The translations under genes and the position numbers were made by a program. From Bacteroidales bacterium (GTDB lineage Bacteria > Bacteroidota > Bacteroidia > Bacteroidales > UBA932), in the NCBI GenBank assembly GCA_016291185.1, contig JAEFAI010000028.1:1-30700 (forward strand): 30,700 nucleotides of DNA. Direction: 5' to 3'. The notes under the pieces were generated by a model. That model ran no database searches. It was not told the DNA's origin and saw only the letters and a program-made list of their open reading frames with translations. Position 1 is the first letter of the stretch, and each line of letters opens with the position of its first letter. This document shows positions 1-9,055 of this stretch, one piece after another.

Positions 1-977
1 AGAACTTCAACCTCTCCCTCTTCACCGAGAACAACATCAAGCTCCTCGTGACCGTCGGCGGTGACGACACCGCTTCCACCGCCAACCGCATCGCGAAATT
101 CCTTGAGGCGAAGAAATATCCCATCGCCAACATCCACGTGCCCAAGACGATCGACAACGACCTTCCGCTGCCGAACAACGCCCCGACCTTCGGCTTCAAC
201 TCCGCCAAGGACGAAGGCGCCCACATCGCCCGCACCGTGTACGAGGATGCCCGCACCTCCGGCAACTGGCTGCTCATCAGCGCCATGGGCCGCAGCGCCG
301 GCCACCTCGCCCTGGGTATCGGCGAGGCCACGCACGCTCCGATGACCATCATCCCGGAGATGTTCAACAAGACGGACATCACCATCGACAAGATCATCAA
401 GCTGACCCTCTCCACCATCATCAAGCGCAGCATCCTCGGCATCGGCTACGGTACCGTGGTGGTCGCTGAAGGCGTGTTCCACGACCTGAAGGACGAGGAC
501 ATCAAGGCCGCCGGCGTGCACATGACCTACGACGAGCACGGTCACCCCGAGCTCGGCAAGATCTCCAAGGCGGTGCTCTTCAACGAACTGCTGGAGAAGG
601 AGATGAAGAAGACCAACATCAAGGCCAAGACCCGTCCGGTGGAGATCGGCTACGACGTCCGCTGCCAGGATCCGATCGGCTACGACCTGACCTACTGCTC
701 CGAACTCGCCATGGGTGTCTATGAGCTCTTCAAGAAGGGCGAGACCGGCTGCATGGTGTACGTCGATGCGTTCGGCAACGCCAAGCCGCTCTACCTGCAC
801 GACCTGCAGAACGCGGAGGGCAAGATCCCGCCGCGCCGCGTCGAGATCGAGGGCGGTATCGCCCAGAACTACTTCAACTTCATCTGCCACTTCATCACCC
901 CGGCCGACTACGAGGCCGCGAAGAAGTACGTCTCCGATCCGGAGGCCTACGACTTCAAGAAGATCCTGAACTGGTAA
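1..977 (+). CDS. pfp: PPi-dependent 6-phosphofructokinase, 3' part (5' end outside window)
   Basis: The enzyme phosphorylates fructose 6-phosphate to fructose 1,6-bisphosphate in cytosolic glycolysis. The reading frame is open from base 3 and 324 residues are visible, so the N-terminal part is missing. The GTG at base 48 is an internal valine (LLVTVGGDDT), not a start. GGDDT (bases 57-71) has Asp where ATP-dependent enzymes usually have Gly (GGDGS), and KTIDNDL (bases 143-163) is the usual catalytic motif; together they suggest pyrophosphate as donor. MGRSAGHLA follows, also typical of the family. The stop at 975-977 is followed after 10 bases by the CotH-like gene. The family is certain. Donor specificity is inferred from the motif. 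Confidence 0.9.
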   Translation, partial: NFNLSLFTENNIKLLVTVGGDDTASTANRIAKFLEAKKYPIANIHVPKTIDNDLPLPNNAPTFGFNSAKDEGAHIARTVYEDARTSGNWLLISAMGRSAGHLALGIGEATHAPMTIIPEMFNKTDITIDKIIKLTLSTIIKRSILGIGYGTVVVAEGVFHDLKDEDIKAAGVHMTYDEHGHPELGKISKAVLFNELLEKEMKKTNIKAKTRPVEIGYDVRCQDPIGYDLTYCSELAMGVYELFKKGETGCMVYVDAFGNAKPLYLHDLQNAEGKIPPRRVEIEGGIAQNYFNFICHFITPADYEAAKKYVSDPEAYDFKKILNW

Positions 978-987
978 TTCTCTGGCC

Positions 988-2343
988 TTGAAACACATAC
1001 TCTACATCCTGACGGCCGCCGCGTTCATCGTGGCGGCTTGTCAGAAAGGGGAGAACCCCACTCCCGATTCTGATATTACGATTTCCCCGGAAAGGTCCGA
1101 GAAGGTGAAGCCTTCCGGGCCCTATACCGGCCGTATTCCCACCCGGATCCAGGGCCTTCCCCGTGTCTACATCGTCACCCCGTCCGGGCGTGGCGTCAAG
1201 GGGATTGACGAGAAACGGGACTATGACGCCGACATCAATGAGTGGACCAAGGACTGCACCGTCGAGGTCCGCGTCACGACGCTGTCCGGCAAGGATTCCG
1301 TCTGCTACACGGCCACCGGGATGAAAATCCGCGGCCGCGGCAATTCCACCTGGACGGCGTATACCAAGAAGCGTCCGTACAACATCAAGCTGGACAAGAA
1401 GGCGGACCTCTTCGGCACAGGCTCGACCAAGCGCTACCTCCTGCTGGCCAACTGGATGGACCGTACGCTGCTGCGGAACGAGGTCGCTTTCGAGGCAGCC
1501 CGCCGTACGCTGCTGGAATGGACGCCTTCGGGCCGCTTCGTCGAGCTGTACGTGGACGGCGAGCATCGTTTCAACTACTGGTTGGGCGAGAAGGTCAACG
1601 TGGAAGAAAGCCATTTCCTGGCTGACTACCAGTATGACTTCGACGTCTCCAAGATTTCCAAGACCCATTTCCGGACGAAATACGGTGTCTGGAGAAAAGG
1701 CAACATGACGGGAGAAATCCCGGTGGAGCTGGAGTATCCGGACCTGGACGATGTGCCGGGCGCCCTGGAACCCGCCCAGGAAGCCCTGTACGCAATCGAA
1801 GAGACCATCTACAACGGCGACTGGGGACCGATGGTGGATGCCGACAGCTTCTGCGACTGGTTTCTGGTGAATGAAGTGACCGGCAACGCGGAACCGACGC
1901 ATCCCAAGAGCTTCAAGATGTACATCCGGGACGGTGTCCTGTATGCCGGCCCCGTGTGGGATTTCGATTATGGGACTTTCGTTCCCGGATCTTTTTCGGG
2001 AAAGCTCATCCACCGAAATACGGTCTATTTTGGCCAGCTGCTCAAGTCCAAGGCGTTCCGCGAGCGGATGAGGAAGCGCTGGTCCGTACTCAAACCCCGT
2101 TTCGAGAGCCTCGACCAGTACATCGACGAGATGGCGGACATCATCCGTACGTCCGAAGCGGCGAACCACGGGGCATTCCCTTGTTTCCCCAATCCGCTGA
2201 GCGAAGACGTCGACGACAACGGCAAGACAACCGGCTATGTCAACTACGACGAACAGCTCAGTTTCCAGGAGGCAGTGGATAAAATGAAAACGGCGCTGAA
2301 ACAGCGTATCCAGGAAGTTGACCAACTGATTGCCGAGCTGTAA
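988..2343 (+). CDS. CotH-family (spore-coat-kinase-like) lipoprotein
   Basis: A 451-residue protein with an SPII signal peptide (lipobox FIVAAC, Cys18), so probably a lipoprotein on the cell surface or in the periplasm. The body matches the CotH family, an atypical protein-kinase-like fold. It has the KIRGRGNSTW block after a pre-domain, a KRPYNIKLD strand, and WDFDYGTF, whose Asp residues are the expected metal-binding residues. The start is TTG at 988. No ATG lies in frame before the kinase-like core, and only this start gives a signal peptide. It begins 10 bases after the phosphofructokinase stop, so it may be co-transcribed. A terminator follows at 2358-2391. Kinase activity and substrate cannot be told from the sequence. 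Confidence 0.8.
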   Translation: MKHILYILTAAAFIVAACQKGENPTPDSDITISPERSEKVKPSGPYTGRIPTRIQGLPRVYIVTPSGRGVKGIDEKRDYDADINEWTKDCTVEVRVTTLSGKDSVCYTATGMKIRGRGNSTWTAYTKKRPYNIKLDKKADLFGTGSTKRYLLLANWMDRTLLRNEVAFEAARRTLLEWTPSGRFVELYVDGEHRFNYWLGEKVNVEESHFLADYQYDFDVSKISKTHFRTKYGVWRKGNMTGEIPVELEYPDLDDVPGALEPAQEALYAIEETIYNGDWGPMVDADSFCDWFLVNEVTGNAEPTHPKSFKMYIRDGVLYAGPVWDFDYGTFVPGSFSGKLIHRNTVYFGQLLKSKAFRERMRKRWSVLKPRFESLDQYIDEMADIIRTSEAANHGAFPCFPNPLSEDVDDNGKTTGYVNYDEQLSFQEAVDKMKTALKQRIQEVDQLIAEL

Positions 2344-2357
2344 AGCAGCTATAAACG

Positions 2358-2391
2358 AAAGAGCCCGACTGCACTGGCAGCCGGGCTCTTT
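2358..2391. terminator. Bidirectional intrinsic terminator between convergent genes
   Basis: A 10-bp stem (AAAGAGCCCG / CGGGCTCTTT) has a 14-base loop that itself holds a CTGC/GCAG stem. A on the left and T on the right let it end both the CotH-like gene (+) and the nucleotidase gene (-). Confidence 0.85.
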
Positions 2392-2404
2392 CCGTATAAA
2401 CGAC

Positions 2405-3844
2405 TTATTTCGCGGAGACGCTCTGCTTCACGCGGCAGACGCCCGTGTAGTCGATCGTTCCCTGGTGCTCCAGGTACTCCTGGATGAGGGAGGCCGTGGT
2501 GCGGTTGAGGGCGCGGCCCTGGTCCTTGCGCGGGGAGTTCGCGATGGCGGCCGTGTAGCTGTTGGTCACGACCTTGTAGGTCTTCTTGAGGTCGAATTTG
2601 CCGCCGTCAGGCAGGGTGATCTTCAGATCCTTGATCTTCTCAGGATTCTTCTTGTCGAAGATGACTTCGCAATTGACGCCGCTGACCTTCGGGAAGCCGT
2701 ACTCGCTGTCCGCATAGGTGGTCGCGATCAGCATGTCCTTGAATTCCTGGCCGGTGAGCTCCATCTGGACGGAGTCGTTGCCGAACGGGTCGAGGCGCAG
2801 CACGTCGCTGACCGTGAACGGGCCGGCGGGGAGGTAGTCGTAGCGGACGCCGCCGGTGTTGGTGAGGGCGAGGTCGGAGCCCGTCTCCACGCGCCAGGCG
2901 TCGGTCATCATGCAACCGAGCTCCTCATAGCTGGTCATCGGGGCGCTGAGCGTCGCGAGCACGCGCTGGAAGGCGGGGTTGTTGCTGAAGAACTGCAGCA
3001 GCTCAGCGGCGGCGACATTCTCCTTGGGGTAGCCGGCCACCTTGATGTTCTTGGCCTGGCGGTCGATGACCTTGCCGTCCTGGACGGTGAGGGTGGTGAA
3101 GGTGACGTTGTCCAGGCGGTTCGTGACCTGGGTGATCATCACGCCGTTGTGCACCTCGCCGCCGTCCACCTGCGTGTGGGAATGGCCGCCGATGATGATG
3201 TCGGCCCAGGGCACATACTGGGAGAGCTCCACGTCATTCTCGTAGCCGATGTGGGAGAGGATGATGACGACGTCGTTCTCGTCGCGCAGCCACTTGTACT
3301 CCTGGAGGGTCTCCTCGACGGGGGTGAAGAGGATGTCGGTGACGTTGTCCGGGTGGGAATCGGGATGGCCCGCCTTGCCGACCTGGACGACGCCGACCAC
3401 GGCGACGCGCACGTCGTCGATCACGAACACCTTATAGGGAATGGTGTTGATGCCCCACTTCGGATCCGGGTGGATGTTGCAGCAGACGTACGGGAAGTTG
3501 GACAGGTGGGTGACCGTCGCGAGGCCGGTCTGGCCACCGTCGAACTCGTGGTTGCCCAGGGTGGAGCAGTCGAAGCCGATCTGGTTCATCAGGGCCACCA
3601 TCGGGTAGGTCGGGATTTCATAGAGGTCGTTCAGCGGCTCGCCGGTACGGTTGTCGCCCGCGGACATGACGAGCATGTCGGGATAGATGGCGCGCAGGCT
3701 GTCCACGATGGCGGCCAGCTTCGGCATGTTCTCGATCTTGGCATGCATGTCGTTGACGGAGAGGATACGGATTTCCTTCTTCTCTGCGAAGGCCGCGGAA
3801 GCCGTCAGGACGACCGCGGCAATGGTCAGAAACAGTTTTTTCAT
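2405..3844 (-). CDS. 5'-nucleotidase / metallophosphatase, secreted
   Basis: A 479-residue two-domain hydrolase that would remove phosphate from nucleotides or related phosphoesters in the periplasm. The start is the ATG at 3844, giving the signal peptide MKKLFLTIAAVVLTASAAFA. The frame stays open upstream, but that extension is out-of-frame reading of the small gene before it. The metallophosphatase domain shows VNDMH, SAGDN, GNHEFDGG, LSHIG and GGHSHT, the dimetal-binding motifs in order. The C-terminal nucleotide-binding domain shows NTGGVRYD and DPFGND. It lies one base after the stop of the 66-residue gene at 3846-4046, and both probably come from the promoter at 4069-4099. The family is secure; the exact substrate is not. 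Confidence 0.92.
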   Translation of the reverse strand: MKKLFLTIAAVVLTASAAFAEKKEIRILSVNDMHAKIENMPKLAAIVDSLRAIYPDMLVMSAGDNRTGEPLNDLYEIPTYPMVALMNQIGFDCSTLGNHEFDGGQTGLATVTHLSNFPYVCCNIHPDPKWGINTIPYKVFVIDDVRVAVVGVVQVGKAGHPDSHPDNVTDILFTPVEETLQEYKWLRDENDVVIILSHIGYENDVELSQYVPWADIIIGGHSHTQVDGGEVHNGVMITQVTNRLDNVTFTTLTVQDGKVIDRQAKNIKVAGYPKENVAAAELLQFFSNNPAFQRVLATLSAPMTSYEELGCMMTDAWRVETGSDLALTNTGGVRYDYLPAGPFTVSDVLRLDPFGNDSVQMELTGQEFKDMLIATTYADSEYGFPKVSGVNCEVIFDKKNPEKIKDLKITLPDGGKFDLKKTYKVVTNSYTAAIANSPRKDQGRALNRTTASLIQEYLEHQGTIDYTGVCRVKQSVSAK

Positions 3845-3845
3845 G

Positions 3846-4046
3846 TTATAATACCTTGAATTTGATGATTTGTCCTTCGTGCAGCGGGGCGTCCGGGCCG
3901 ATCTCGTGCCCGTAGGCGTCCTGGATACGGCCCCGCTTGAGCAGCGCCTGCGACAGGCGCCGGTGGACGAGGTAGCGCAGCACGGCATGCTGCGCCTTGG
4001 CTCCGTCGAAGATGTCGACGACCGTCCGGTTGACTTGTACCTTCAT
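3846..4046 (-). CDS. Small uncharacterised protein, possible beta-grasp fold
   Basis: A 66-residue protein with ATG at 4046 and stop at 3846. It is separated by one base from the nucleotidase start and has its own good promoter about 15 bases upstream, so it is very likely translated. It runs as a strand pair (MKVQVNRTVVDIF), a helix (about residues 16-35), then DAYGHEIGPDAPLHEGQIIKFKVL split over the last 24 residues. The G-x-x-x-x-x-D-x-x-L-x-E-G-x-x-I pattern resembles the end of ThiS/MoaD/TGS-like beta-grasp proteins. It lacks the C-terminal GlyGly of sulfur carriers. No function is claimed. The fold is an inference from pattern only. Confidence 0.7.
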   Translation of the reverse strand: MKVQVNRTVVDIFDGAKAQHAVLRYLVHRRLSQALLKRGRIQDAYGHEIGPDAPLHEGQIIKFKVL

Positions 4047-4068
4047 AAGGGTTGCTGTATTAAGCTTA

Positions 4069-4099
4069 CAAAGCTAACCTTTTTCGGCCGAAAATGCAA
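4069..4099 (-). promoter_or_regulatory. Bacteroidota-type promoter for the 66-aa gene and 5'-nucleotidase
   Basis: On the minus strand TTG (4099-4097), 20 bases, then TAGCTTTG (4076-4069) match the TTTG / TAnnTTTG consensus. The predicted start near 4064 leaves a leader of about 18 nt before the ATG at 4046. The -33 box touches the stop codon of the upstream outer-membrane gene. Confidence 0.75.
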
Positions 4100-7009
4100 C
4101 TATAACATGTTGTACATGGCGTCCTGGATGCGGCCGTTCTTGGCGGGGTTCATCTTGCCGAAGCTCCACTTGACGGAGAACATGGCGTAGCGGCCGAGAA
4201 TCAGGCTCCGGGTGTCTTCGACGTACTCGGCGCTGATGTTGCGCCGGATGGCGCGCTCCTGGTTCAGGATGTCCGAGATGCCGAGGCTCAGCGTGAACGC
4301 CTTGATGTTCTTGCTGACCTTCAGGTTCCAGAGGCAGTAAGGATCGTTGTAGCCGGGGGCGTAGCCCCGGTAGAAATTATAGCTCGCTTCCGTCTGGAAC
4401 TCCCAGCCGTGGAGGGTCTCGTAGATCAGCTCGAGCCGCTGGGCGAATTCCCAGTAATTCGTATTGGCCGTTGGATCCAGGCTGTAGCGGCTCTGCTCGT
4501 TCTGCGCGATGCTGGTGAACTCGACGGAGAAGCGGTCCAGCCTGTACTCGGCGTTGAAGAGGAGATAATATTCAAGATGCCGGGTCCGGCTCTCGGCGAA
4601 GCCGCTCTGCCCGCTGTAGAAGCGGTTGCCGCTCGCGTCGCCCCAGAAGTCGGCCATGAAGGCGTTGTAGTCGAAGGCCAGCAGGTCCATGCCCGCCCGT
4701 CGGGAAGTCGCCTGGTAGCTGGTGCTGGAAATCAGGCTGACATCGGCGGAAACGCCGAGGGTCAGGCGTTTCTCCTTGCCGATAGGCTGGCGGTAGGTGA
4801 AATACGCGGCCATCTCGTAGGTCGGTTTGCGGGTGTTGACCGGCACGGAGTAGCGGACGCCGTCCGTGTCGAACCAGGAAGCCGTCTGGATGCCGCGCTG
4901 GGTCATCTGCCCGAGGACATAGAAGTCCAGGTAGGAGAACGTCTTCTTGTCGTTGAATTCCCAGTCCACGTAGGCCTGGTGCCTGAAGGTCGGGCGGAGA
5001 TAGATGTTGCCCGTGGAGATCTGGAGCGGGTTGGAGATGTCCAGCACCGGGGTGATCCGGGCGCCGGACACCTGGTTGGAGTTCCCCTGGTAAGAAGCGT
5101 AGAAGGAGTGCCCGTTCTGGGTGTTGTAGCGGACGCTGATGTAGGGCGACCAGTCGTGCAGCCACTCGCCGATGCCGGTCTGGGTGTCCTTGCCCAGCGA
5201 GCGGGCGCGGACTTCGTTACGCGTCTGGTGGACATGGACGCCGAAATAGAACTGGTTGCTCTCCTTGCGCCACTGCATCTGGAGGCTTTCGCGCACGGTC
5301 AGGTAGTCGCTTCGGGAGGTCGAAGAGTAGTAGTCGTTTGCGGAGCCGTCCGCATTGAAAGCGGCCTTTCCGCTGTTGCGCTGCTGCCACATGGGGGTGA
5401 CGACGGCCGCCAGGCCCCAGTGTTCCCCGAAGGGCTCCAGGTAGCTCAGGCTGCCGGACAGCATCTTGTTGTTGCCGCTGTTGTCGTAGCGGAGGTTGCG
5501 CGGGGTGACGGTGGAGCCGTACCAGGTCCGGGAAATCTCGCCGCTTTCGCCCGTGTTCTGATTGAAATTGTAATTCAGGGTCATCGTCAGGCTGCGGCGG
5601 TCTTTGCCGAAGTTCTTGACGCCGCCCGAGAGGCGGCCGTTGGCCTGAAAGCTGCGCGAGCGCGCCGTCTTGTCGGCGTCGGTGCCGTTGATTTCAAGGC
5701 CGTTCGCGCTGGACGTGACGGACTGGTTGCGGGTCGCGCCGTTGCTGTTGTTGAAGGCGAAGCGGGGCGAGAAATTGAAGCTGTATTTCTTGGTGTCCTT
5801 CCGGTTCAGCTCGAAGTTCACGTTGACGCGATGGCTTTGGGTGGTGCCGGAAGAGATGCCGTTCGTGAAGAGGGGATCTTCGCCCACCAGCGTGGACTGG
5901 CGCGTGGACTGGTAGCCCGAGATCTGGTCGGAGAAGTTGTAGCTGACGCTGGCGGTGGATTCCATGCCCTTGATGCGGTCGGAGTTGAGGTTGACGCCTG
6001 CCATGGCCGCAGTCTTAAAGCCGCCGATCAGGGACATGATGTCCAGGTCGTCCAGGTCATCGGACGAGGTGATCATGAAGACGGAACCGCTGCCGGGCTC
6101 CGCGGCGTTCTGGCCGTTGGCCATGATGGTCAGCTGGTCCTGCTCGTTGTAGCCGCTGAGCATGAGGTTGCCGTTGTACAGCGCGTGGCGGTTGTCGCCC
6201 AGGCCGTCCGGGTCGTTGCCCGGGCGGTAGCCGCCGCCCAGCTTGGCGTTGCCGAACCAGCCCTGCTTGTATTCATCTTTTAGTTGTAGATCCATTACCG
6301 TCTCGCGGGTATCCTGCGAGGCGATGCCGGAGAAGGCCGCTTCCTTGTTCTCCTGGTCCACGACCTTGATCTTGTCCACGATCTTGGCCGGCATGTTCTT
6401 CAGGGCGGCCGCCGGGTCGTTGAAGAAGAAGGTCTTGCCGCCGACCGTGATCTTGTCCACTTCCTTGCCGTTGACCTTGACCTTGCCGTCCTCGCCAACC
6501 TCCATGCCCGGCATCTTTTTAATCAGGTCTTCCAGCATGGCGTTGTCGCCCACGTGGAAGGCCGCGGCGTTGTAGATCAGCGTGTCCTGCTTGACCTCGA
6601 TGGCGTTGCCGACCGCCGTAATGGACGCAGCGTCAATGATTTCCGGGTTCTCTTCCAGCTTGATCACGCCCAGGTCCTCCTCGTAGTTGCGGAAGTTGCA
6701 GTCCTTGACGAAAGGGGTATAGCCGATCAGCTCCACGTTCAGCCGGTAGCGGCCCACGGGCACGTCCGGAATCTCCACCTTGCCCTCCGTGTCGGACAGG
6801 GCGAAATGGGTGATGGTGGTGTCGCCCTGCGGATTCAGGTAGACCGTCGCGAAGGGCAGCGGCTCCTCGCTCTTGGCGTCCTGCACGGACAGTTTCACCT
6901 TGATGTTGCGGTTGCTCTGGAACATGTCGAAGTCCATCACGACGACCTGCGCCTGCGCGCAGACGGCCAGCACCAGGCTGGCAAAAACAACGAATAACCT
7001 TCTAAACAT
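4100..7009 (-). CDS. Outer-membrane beta-barrel protein with carboxypeptidase-regulatory-like N-terminus
   Basis: A 969-residue outer-membrane protein of the TonB-receptor-like beta-barrel family. The start is the ATG at 7009, giving the signal peptide MFRRLFVVFASLVLAVCAQAQ. A GTG at 7030 in the same frame is less likely. After the signal, about residues 35-110 form a carboxypeptidase-regulatory-like domain (PLPFATVYLN...GRYRLNVELIGY). A plug-like region follows (DTLIYNAAAF, LEDLIKKMPGMEV, FFFNDPAAALKNMPA). The rest is aromatic-rich beta-barrel ending in MYNML. The same architecture recurs in the gene at 16881. No SusD-like partner is adjacent, so substrate cannot be inferred. A promoter lies at 7065-7096. 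Confidence 0.88.
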   Translation of the reverse strand: MFRRLFVVFASLVLAVCAQAQVVVMDFDMFQSNRNIKVKLSVQDAKSEEPLPFATVYLNPQGDTTITHFALSDTEGKVEIPDVPVGRYRLNVELIGYTPFVKDCNFRNYEEDLGVIKLEENPEIIDAASITAVGNAIEVKQDTLIYNAAAFHVGDNAMLEDLIKKMPGMEVGEDGKVKVNGKEVDKITVGGKTFFFNDPAAALKNMPAKIVDKIKVVDQENKEAAFSGIASQDTRETVMDLQLKDEYKQGWFGNAKLGGGYRPGNDPDGLGDNRHALYNGNLMLSGYNEQDQLTIMANGQNAAEPGSGSVFMITSSDDLDDLDIMSLIGGFKTAAMAGVNLNSDRIKGMESTASVSYNFSDQISGYQSTRQSTLVGEDPLFTNGISSGTTQSHRVNVNFELNRKDTKKYSFNFSPRFAFNNSNGATRNQSVTSSANGLEINGTDADKTARSRSFQANGRLSGGVKNFGKDRRSLTMTLNYNFNQNTGESGEISRTWYGSTVTPRNLRYDNSGNNKMLSGSLSYLEPFGEHWGLAAVVTPMWQQRNSGKAAFNADGSANDYYSSTSRSDYLTVRESLQMQWRKESNQFYFGVHVHQTRNEVRARSLGKDTQTGIGEWLHDWSPYISVRYNTQNGHSFYASYQGNSNQVSGARITPVLDISNPLQISTGNIYLRPTFRHQAYVDWEFNDKKTFSYLDFYVLGQMTQRGIQTASWFDTDGVRYSVPVNTRKPTYEMAAYFTYRQPIGKEKRLTLGVSADVSLISSTSYQATSRRAGMDLLAFDYNAFMADFWGDASGNRFYSGQSGFAESRTRHLEYYLLFNAEYRLDRFSVEFTSIAQNEQSRYSLDPTANTNYWEFAQRLELIYETLHGWEFQTEASYNFYRGYAPGYNDPYCLWNLKVSKNIKAFTLSLGISDILNQERAIRRNISAEYVEDTRSLILGRYAMFSVKWSFGKMNPAKNGRIQDAMYNML

Positions 7010-7064
7010 TTCTTGTCGAATAATAAACACTACGGACGCCTTTTCCCGGCGCTTTGGTTCTTGC

Positions 7065-7096
7065 CAAATATAGGTGGATTTCTCTTAATTCACCAA
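7065..7096 (-). promoter_or_regulatory. Promoter for the outer-membrane protein gene
   Basis: On the minus strand CTTG (TTG at 7096-7094), 21 bases, then TATATTTG (7072-7065). The predicted start is near 7060, giving a leader of about 50 nt to the ATG at 7009. This also favours that ATG over the GTG at 7030. Confidence 0.65.
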
Positions 7097-7141
7097 GTCA
7101 AAACCCCCGATATAGCCGTCAAATCCCAATTTTCTAAAACT

Positions 7142-7181
7142 TTTGCCGAAAACGGGGCCTACTTTCTCCGTTTTCGGCAAA
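7142..7181. terminator. Long hairpin, likely terminator after the M56/TonB gene
   Basis: A perfect 14-bp inverted repeat (TTTGCCGAAAACGG at 7142-7155, CCGTTTTCGGCAAA at 7168-7181) has a 12-base loop. It sits 20 bases past the stop of the M56 gene. The minus-strand T run after it is short (GTTTTAG), so termination is probable but not certain. Confidence 0.55.
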
Positions 7182-7201
7182 GGTTTTATTGGATTCCGGC
7201 T

Positions 7202-8671
7202 TTATTTCTTCGCGGTATTGCGCACCAGGAAGACGATCGGGATTTTCAGATTGGTGGCGATGGGCTTGCCGTCCCTGGTCGTTCCGGGCTCCCACTTCGG
7301 GGATTTCCGGATGGTGGCCGTCACGATGGCGTCCAGCTCGGGGCACACGCTTTCAAGGACTTGGACATCTCCGACCGTTCCGTCCGCGAGCACCTCGAAC
7401 GAGACCCTCATCGTACCGGAATGATTGCAATCCTCCGGCGTATAAATCCGCTGGCAAAGCCATTTGGAGAACTCGTTGAGATCACCGCCCTGGAATCTCG
7501 GCATCTGATCCGGAATCAGGCGGAAAGCAATCGGTTCTTCTTCTACCTCCCGATACCTGACCACGACGATTTCCTCCATCTCCATCGGAGCCTTCAGGGT
7601 AACGACGATCACGCCATGCGCCGCCTTGTCGCCGTACTTCTTGAATGCCGCATCGTCCTTCAGCATCTCGATGGAGTTGATCCGGCTCTGCGAGAGCGCA
7701 TCGTACTCCGCCTTGGTGATTTCTTTCTCTTCGCCCCAGGCTTGTCGCAAGATAATCAGCGGATTCTGAGAATTTTTGCTATCTTTGTCCGTCGGGACAT
7801 AGACAGTCCGGGCCTGCAGGCCAAGCCCCAAGCAGATCAGCGGGAGCAGATACAGCACCCGCAGGCCTCTCGCGAGAGAGGATTTGGATTTTGACATCAT
7901 AGTAATACGATTTTTAAGGATACTGTGATTAAAGCTGTTAGCAACTGAGTAGCCGCTCCTGCTAACAGCTTTTCTTATTAGTAGGTATTGATATTCTTTC
8001 AGATTCGCCCCGCCGCGCAGCACGGCGTCGTCCGCCTCGTATTCGTGCAGCTCCTGCAGGTCCGCGCGGAGCATCCAGATGGCCGGGTTGAACCACTGGA
8101 GGGCGGAGAGGATGTCCACCAGCAGCAGCTCCACGGAGTGCCCGTAGGCGATGTGCGCCTGCTCGTGCGCGAGGATGGGCGCGTGATCCCCTTCCCAGTC
8201 CTTCCGGGACAGGACGATGTAGCGCATCCAGCTGAAGGGGTCGATGTCCCGCTCCGTCACGATGACCCGGCTGCCGTCCTCGTCCAGCACCTGGTCGCCC
8301 CGGCGGACGATGCGCGCGATGCAGAGGATGGAAACGGCCACGCGGACGAGCACGAAGGCGGCGCCGGCCCAGAACAGGATCATGAGCGCCGTCTGCCACC
8401 AGGGCGCAGACGGCTCCGCGACCGGGGCGATCTCCACCTCCGGCAGTTCCGTGAGCGACACGGCCGCCTCCACGACGGAGGCTTCCACCTCCATCGGCTT
8501 GTGGATGGTGATGATACAGATCGGCAGCAGGAACGACAGCACCGCCGTCCCGACCAGCACGACCCGGTTGAAACGGTGGAAGGTCTCCTTCTTCAGGAGG
8601 AAACGGTAGAAGAGGTAGAAGACCAGCAGCGCCGCCGCCACCTTGGCTGTATATATAAGGAACGCAAACAT
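7202..8671 (-). CDS. M56-family (BlaR1-like) membrane metallopeptidase fused to TonB C-terminal domain
   Basis: A 489-residue inner-membrane sensor protease. Hydrophobic helices lie at about residues 3-22, 36-56, 92-118 and 270-287. The zinc motif HEQAH is at 169-173, with a likely third ligand in HEYEADDAV (about 209-217). The last 80 residues are a TonB C-terminal-like domain (GTMRVSFEVLADGTVGDV...CPELDAIV). By family knowledge, such proteins sense envelope stress and cleave or inactivate the partner BlaI repressor. Here BlaI is encoded just upstream with a 3-base gap. The TonB-like end replaces the penicillin-binding domain of BlaR1, so a beta-lactam signal is not implied. Confidence 0.88.
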   Translation of the reverse strand: MFAFLIYTAKVAAALLVFYLFYRFLLKKETFHRFNRVVLVGTAVLSFLLPICIITIHKPMEVEASVVEAAVSLTELPEVEIAPVAEPSAPWWQTALMILFWAGAAFVLVRVAVSILCIARIVRRGDQVLDEDGSRVIVTERDIDPFSWMRYIVLSRKDWEGDHAPILAHEQAHIAYGHSVELLLVDILSALQWFNPAIWMLRADLQELHEYEADDAVLRGGANLKEYQYLLIRKAVSRSGYSVANSFNHSILKNRITMMSKSKSSLARGLRVLYLLPLICLGLGLQARTVYVPTDKDSKNSQNPLIILRQAWGEEKEITKAEYDALSQSRINSIEMLKDDAAFKKYGDKAAHGVIVVTLKAPMEMEEIVVVRYREVEEEPIAFRLIPDQMPRFQGGDLNEFSKWLCQRIYTPEDCNHSGTMRVSFEVLADGTVGDVQVLESVCPELDAIVTATIRKSPKWEPGTTRDGKPIATNLKIPIVFLVRNTAKK

Positions 8672-8674
8672 ATT

Positions 8675-9034
8675 CTATTTCTCTTTTTCGATCAGGTCGA
8701 TCAGTTCTTTGAGCTCGTCCACGGAGATCTTCTCCTCCTTCACGAGCGCCGAGACGGCGCTCAGGTAGGAGTTGTCGAAGTATTTGTCGATCAGACCGAT
8801 CAGCGAGCGCTGCTTGTACTCCTCGCGCGAAATATTCGCGAAATACTGATACGTGGGCCCGTAGGCCTTGTGGCCGATGAATCCGTCCTCCTGGAGGGTC
8901 CGCACCTGCGTGCTCAGCGTGCTGAAGTGGGGCTTCGGCTCGGGATACAGCTCCCGCAGCTCCCGGATGAACAGGGCGCCCCGCTCCCAGAAGTGGTTCA
9001 TGATGATCTCTTCCTTGTTGGTCAGTCGTCTCAT
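8675..9034 (-). CDS. BlaI/MecI/CopY-family transcriptional repressor
   Basis: A 119-residue winged-helix repressor. The start is ATG at 9034; an in-frame TTG at 9058 lies inside the promoter and is rejected. LTNKEEIIMNHFW and FSTLSTQVRTLQEDGFIGHK are the helix-turn-helix and wing. The C-terminal helices carry dimerisation (YLSAVSALVKEEKISVDELKEL, split here over about residues 88-110). It is the first gene of an operon with the M56 sensor. By family knowledge it represses its own operon and perhaps distant genes until it is cleaved. Confidence 0.9.
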   Translation of the reverse strand: MRRLTNKEEIIMNHFWERGALFIRELRELYPEPKPHFSTLSTQVRTLQEDGFIGHKAYGPTYQYFANISREEYKQRSLIGLIDKYFDNSYLSAVSALVKEEKISVDELKELIDLIEKEK

Positions 9035-9055
9035 AAGCGTAGCTAATCTTTTTGG

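Noticed and set aside
2330..3859. Long plus-strand ORF opposite the nucleotidase
   Set aside because: It is an antisense shadow of a GC-rich gene with clear family motifs on the other strand; its translation is low-complexity V/D/G/R-rich. The same applies to 4409-6283, 9226-10761, 10572-11564, 12301-13593 and 28781-30328.
3845..3988. N-terminal extension of the nucleotidase to 3988
   Set aside because: The added peptide is Arg/Ser/Cys-rich out-of-frame reading of the 66-aa gene, and it would bury the signal peptide.
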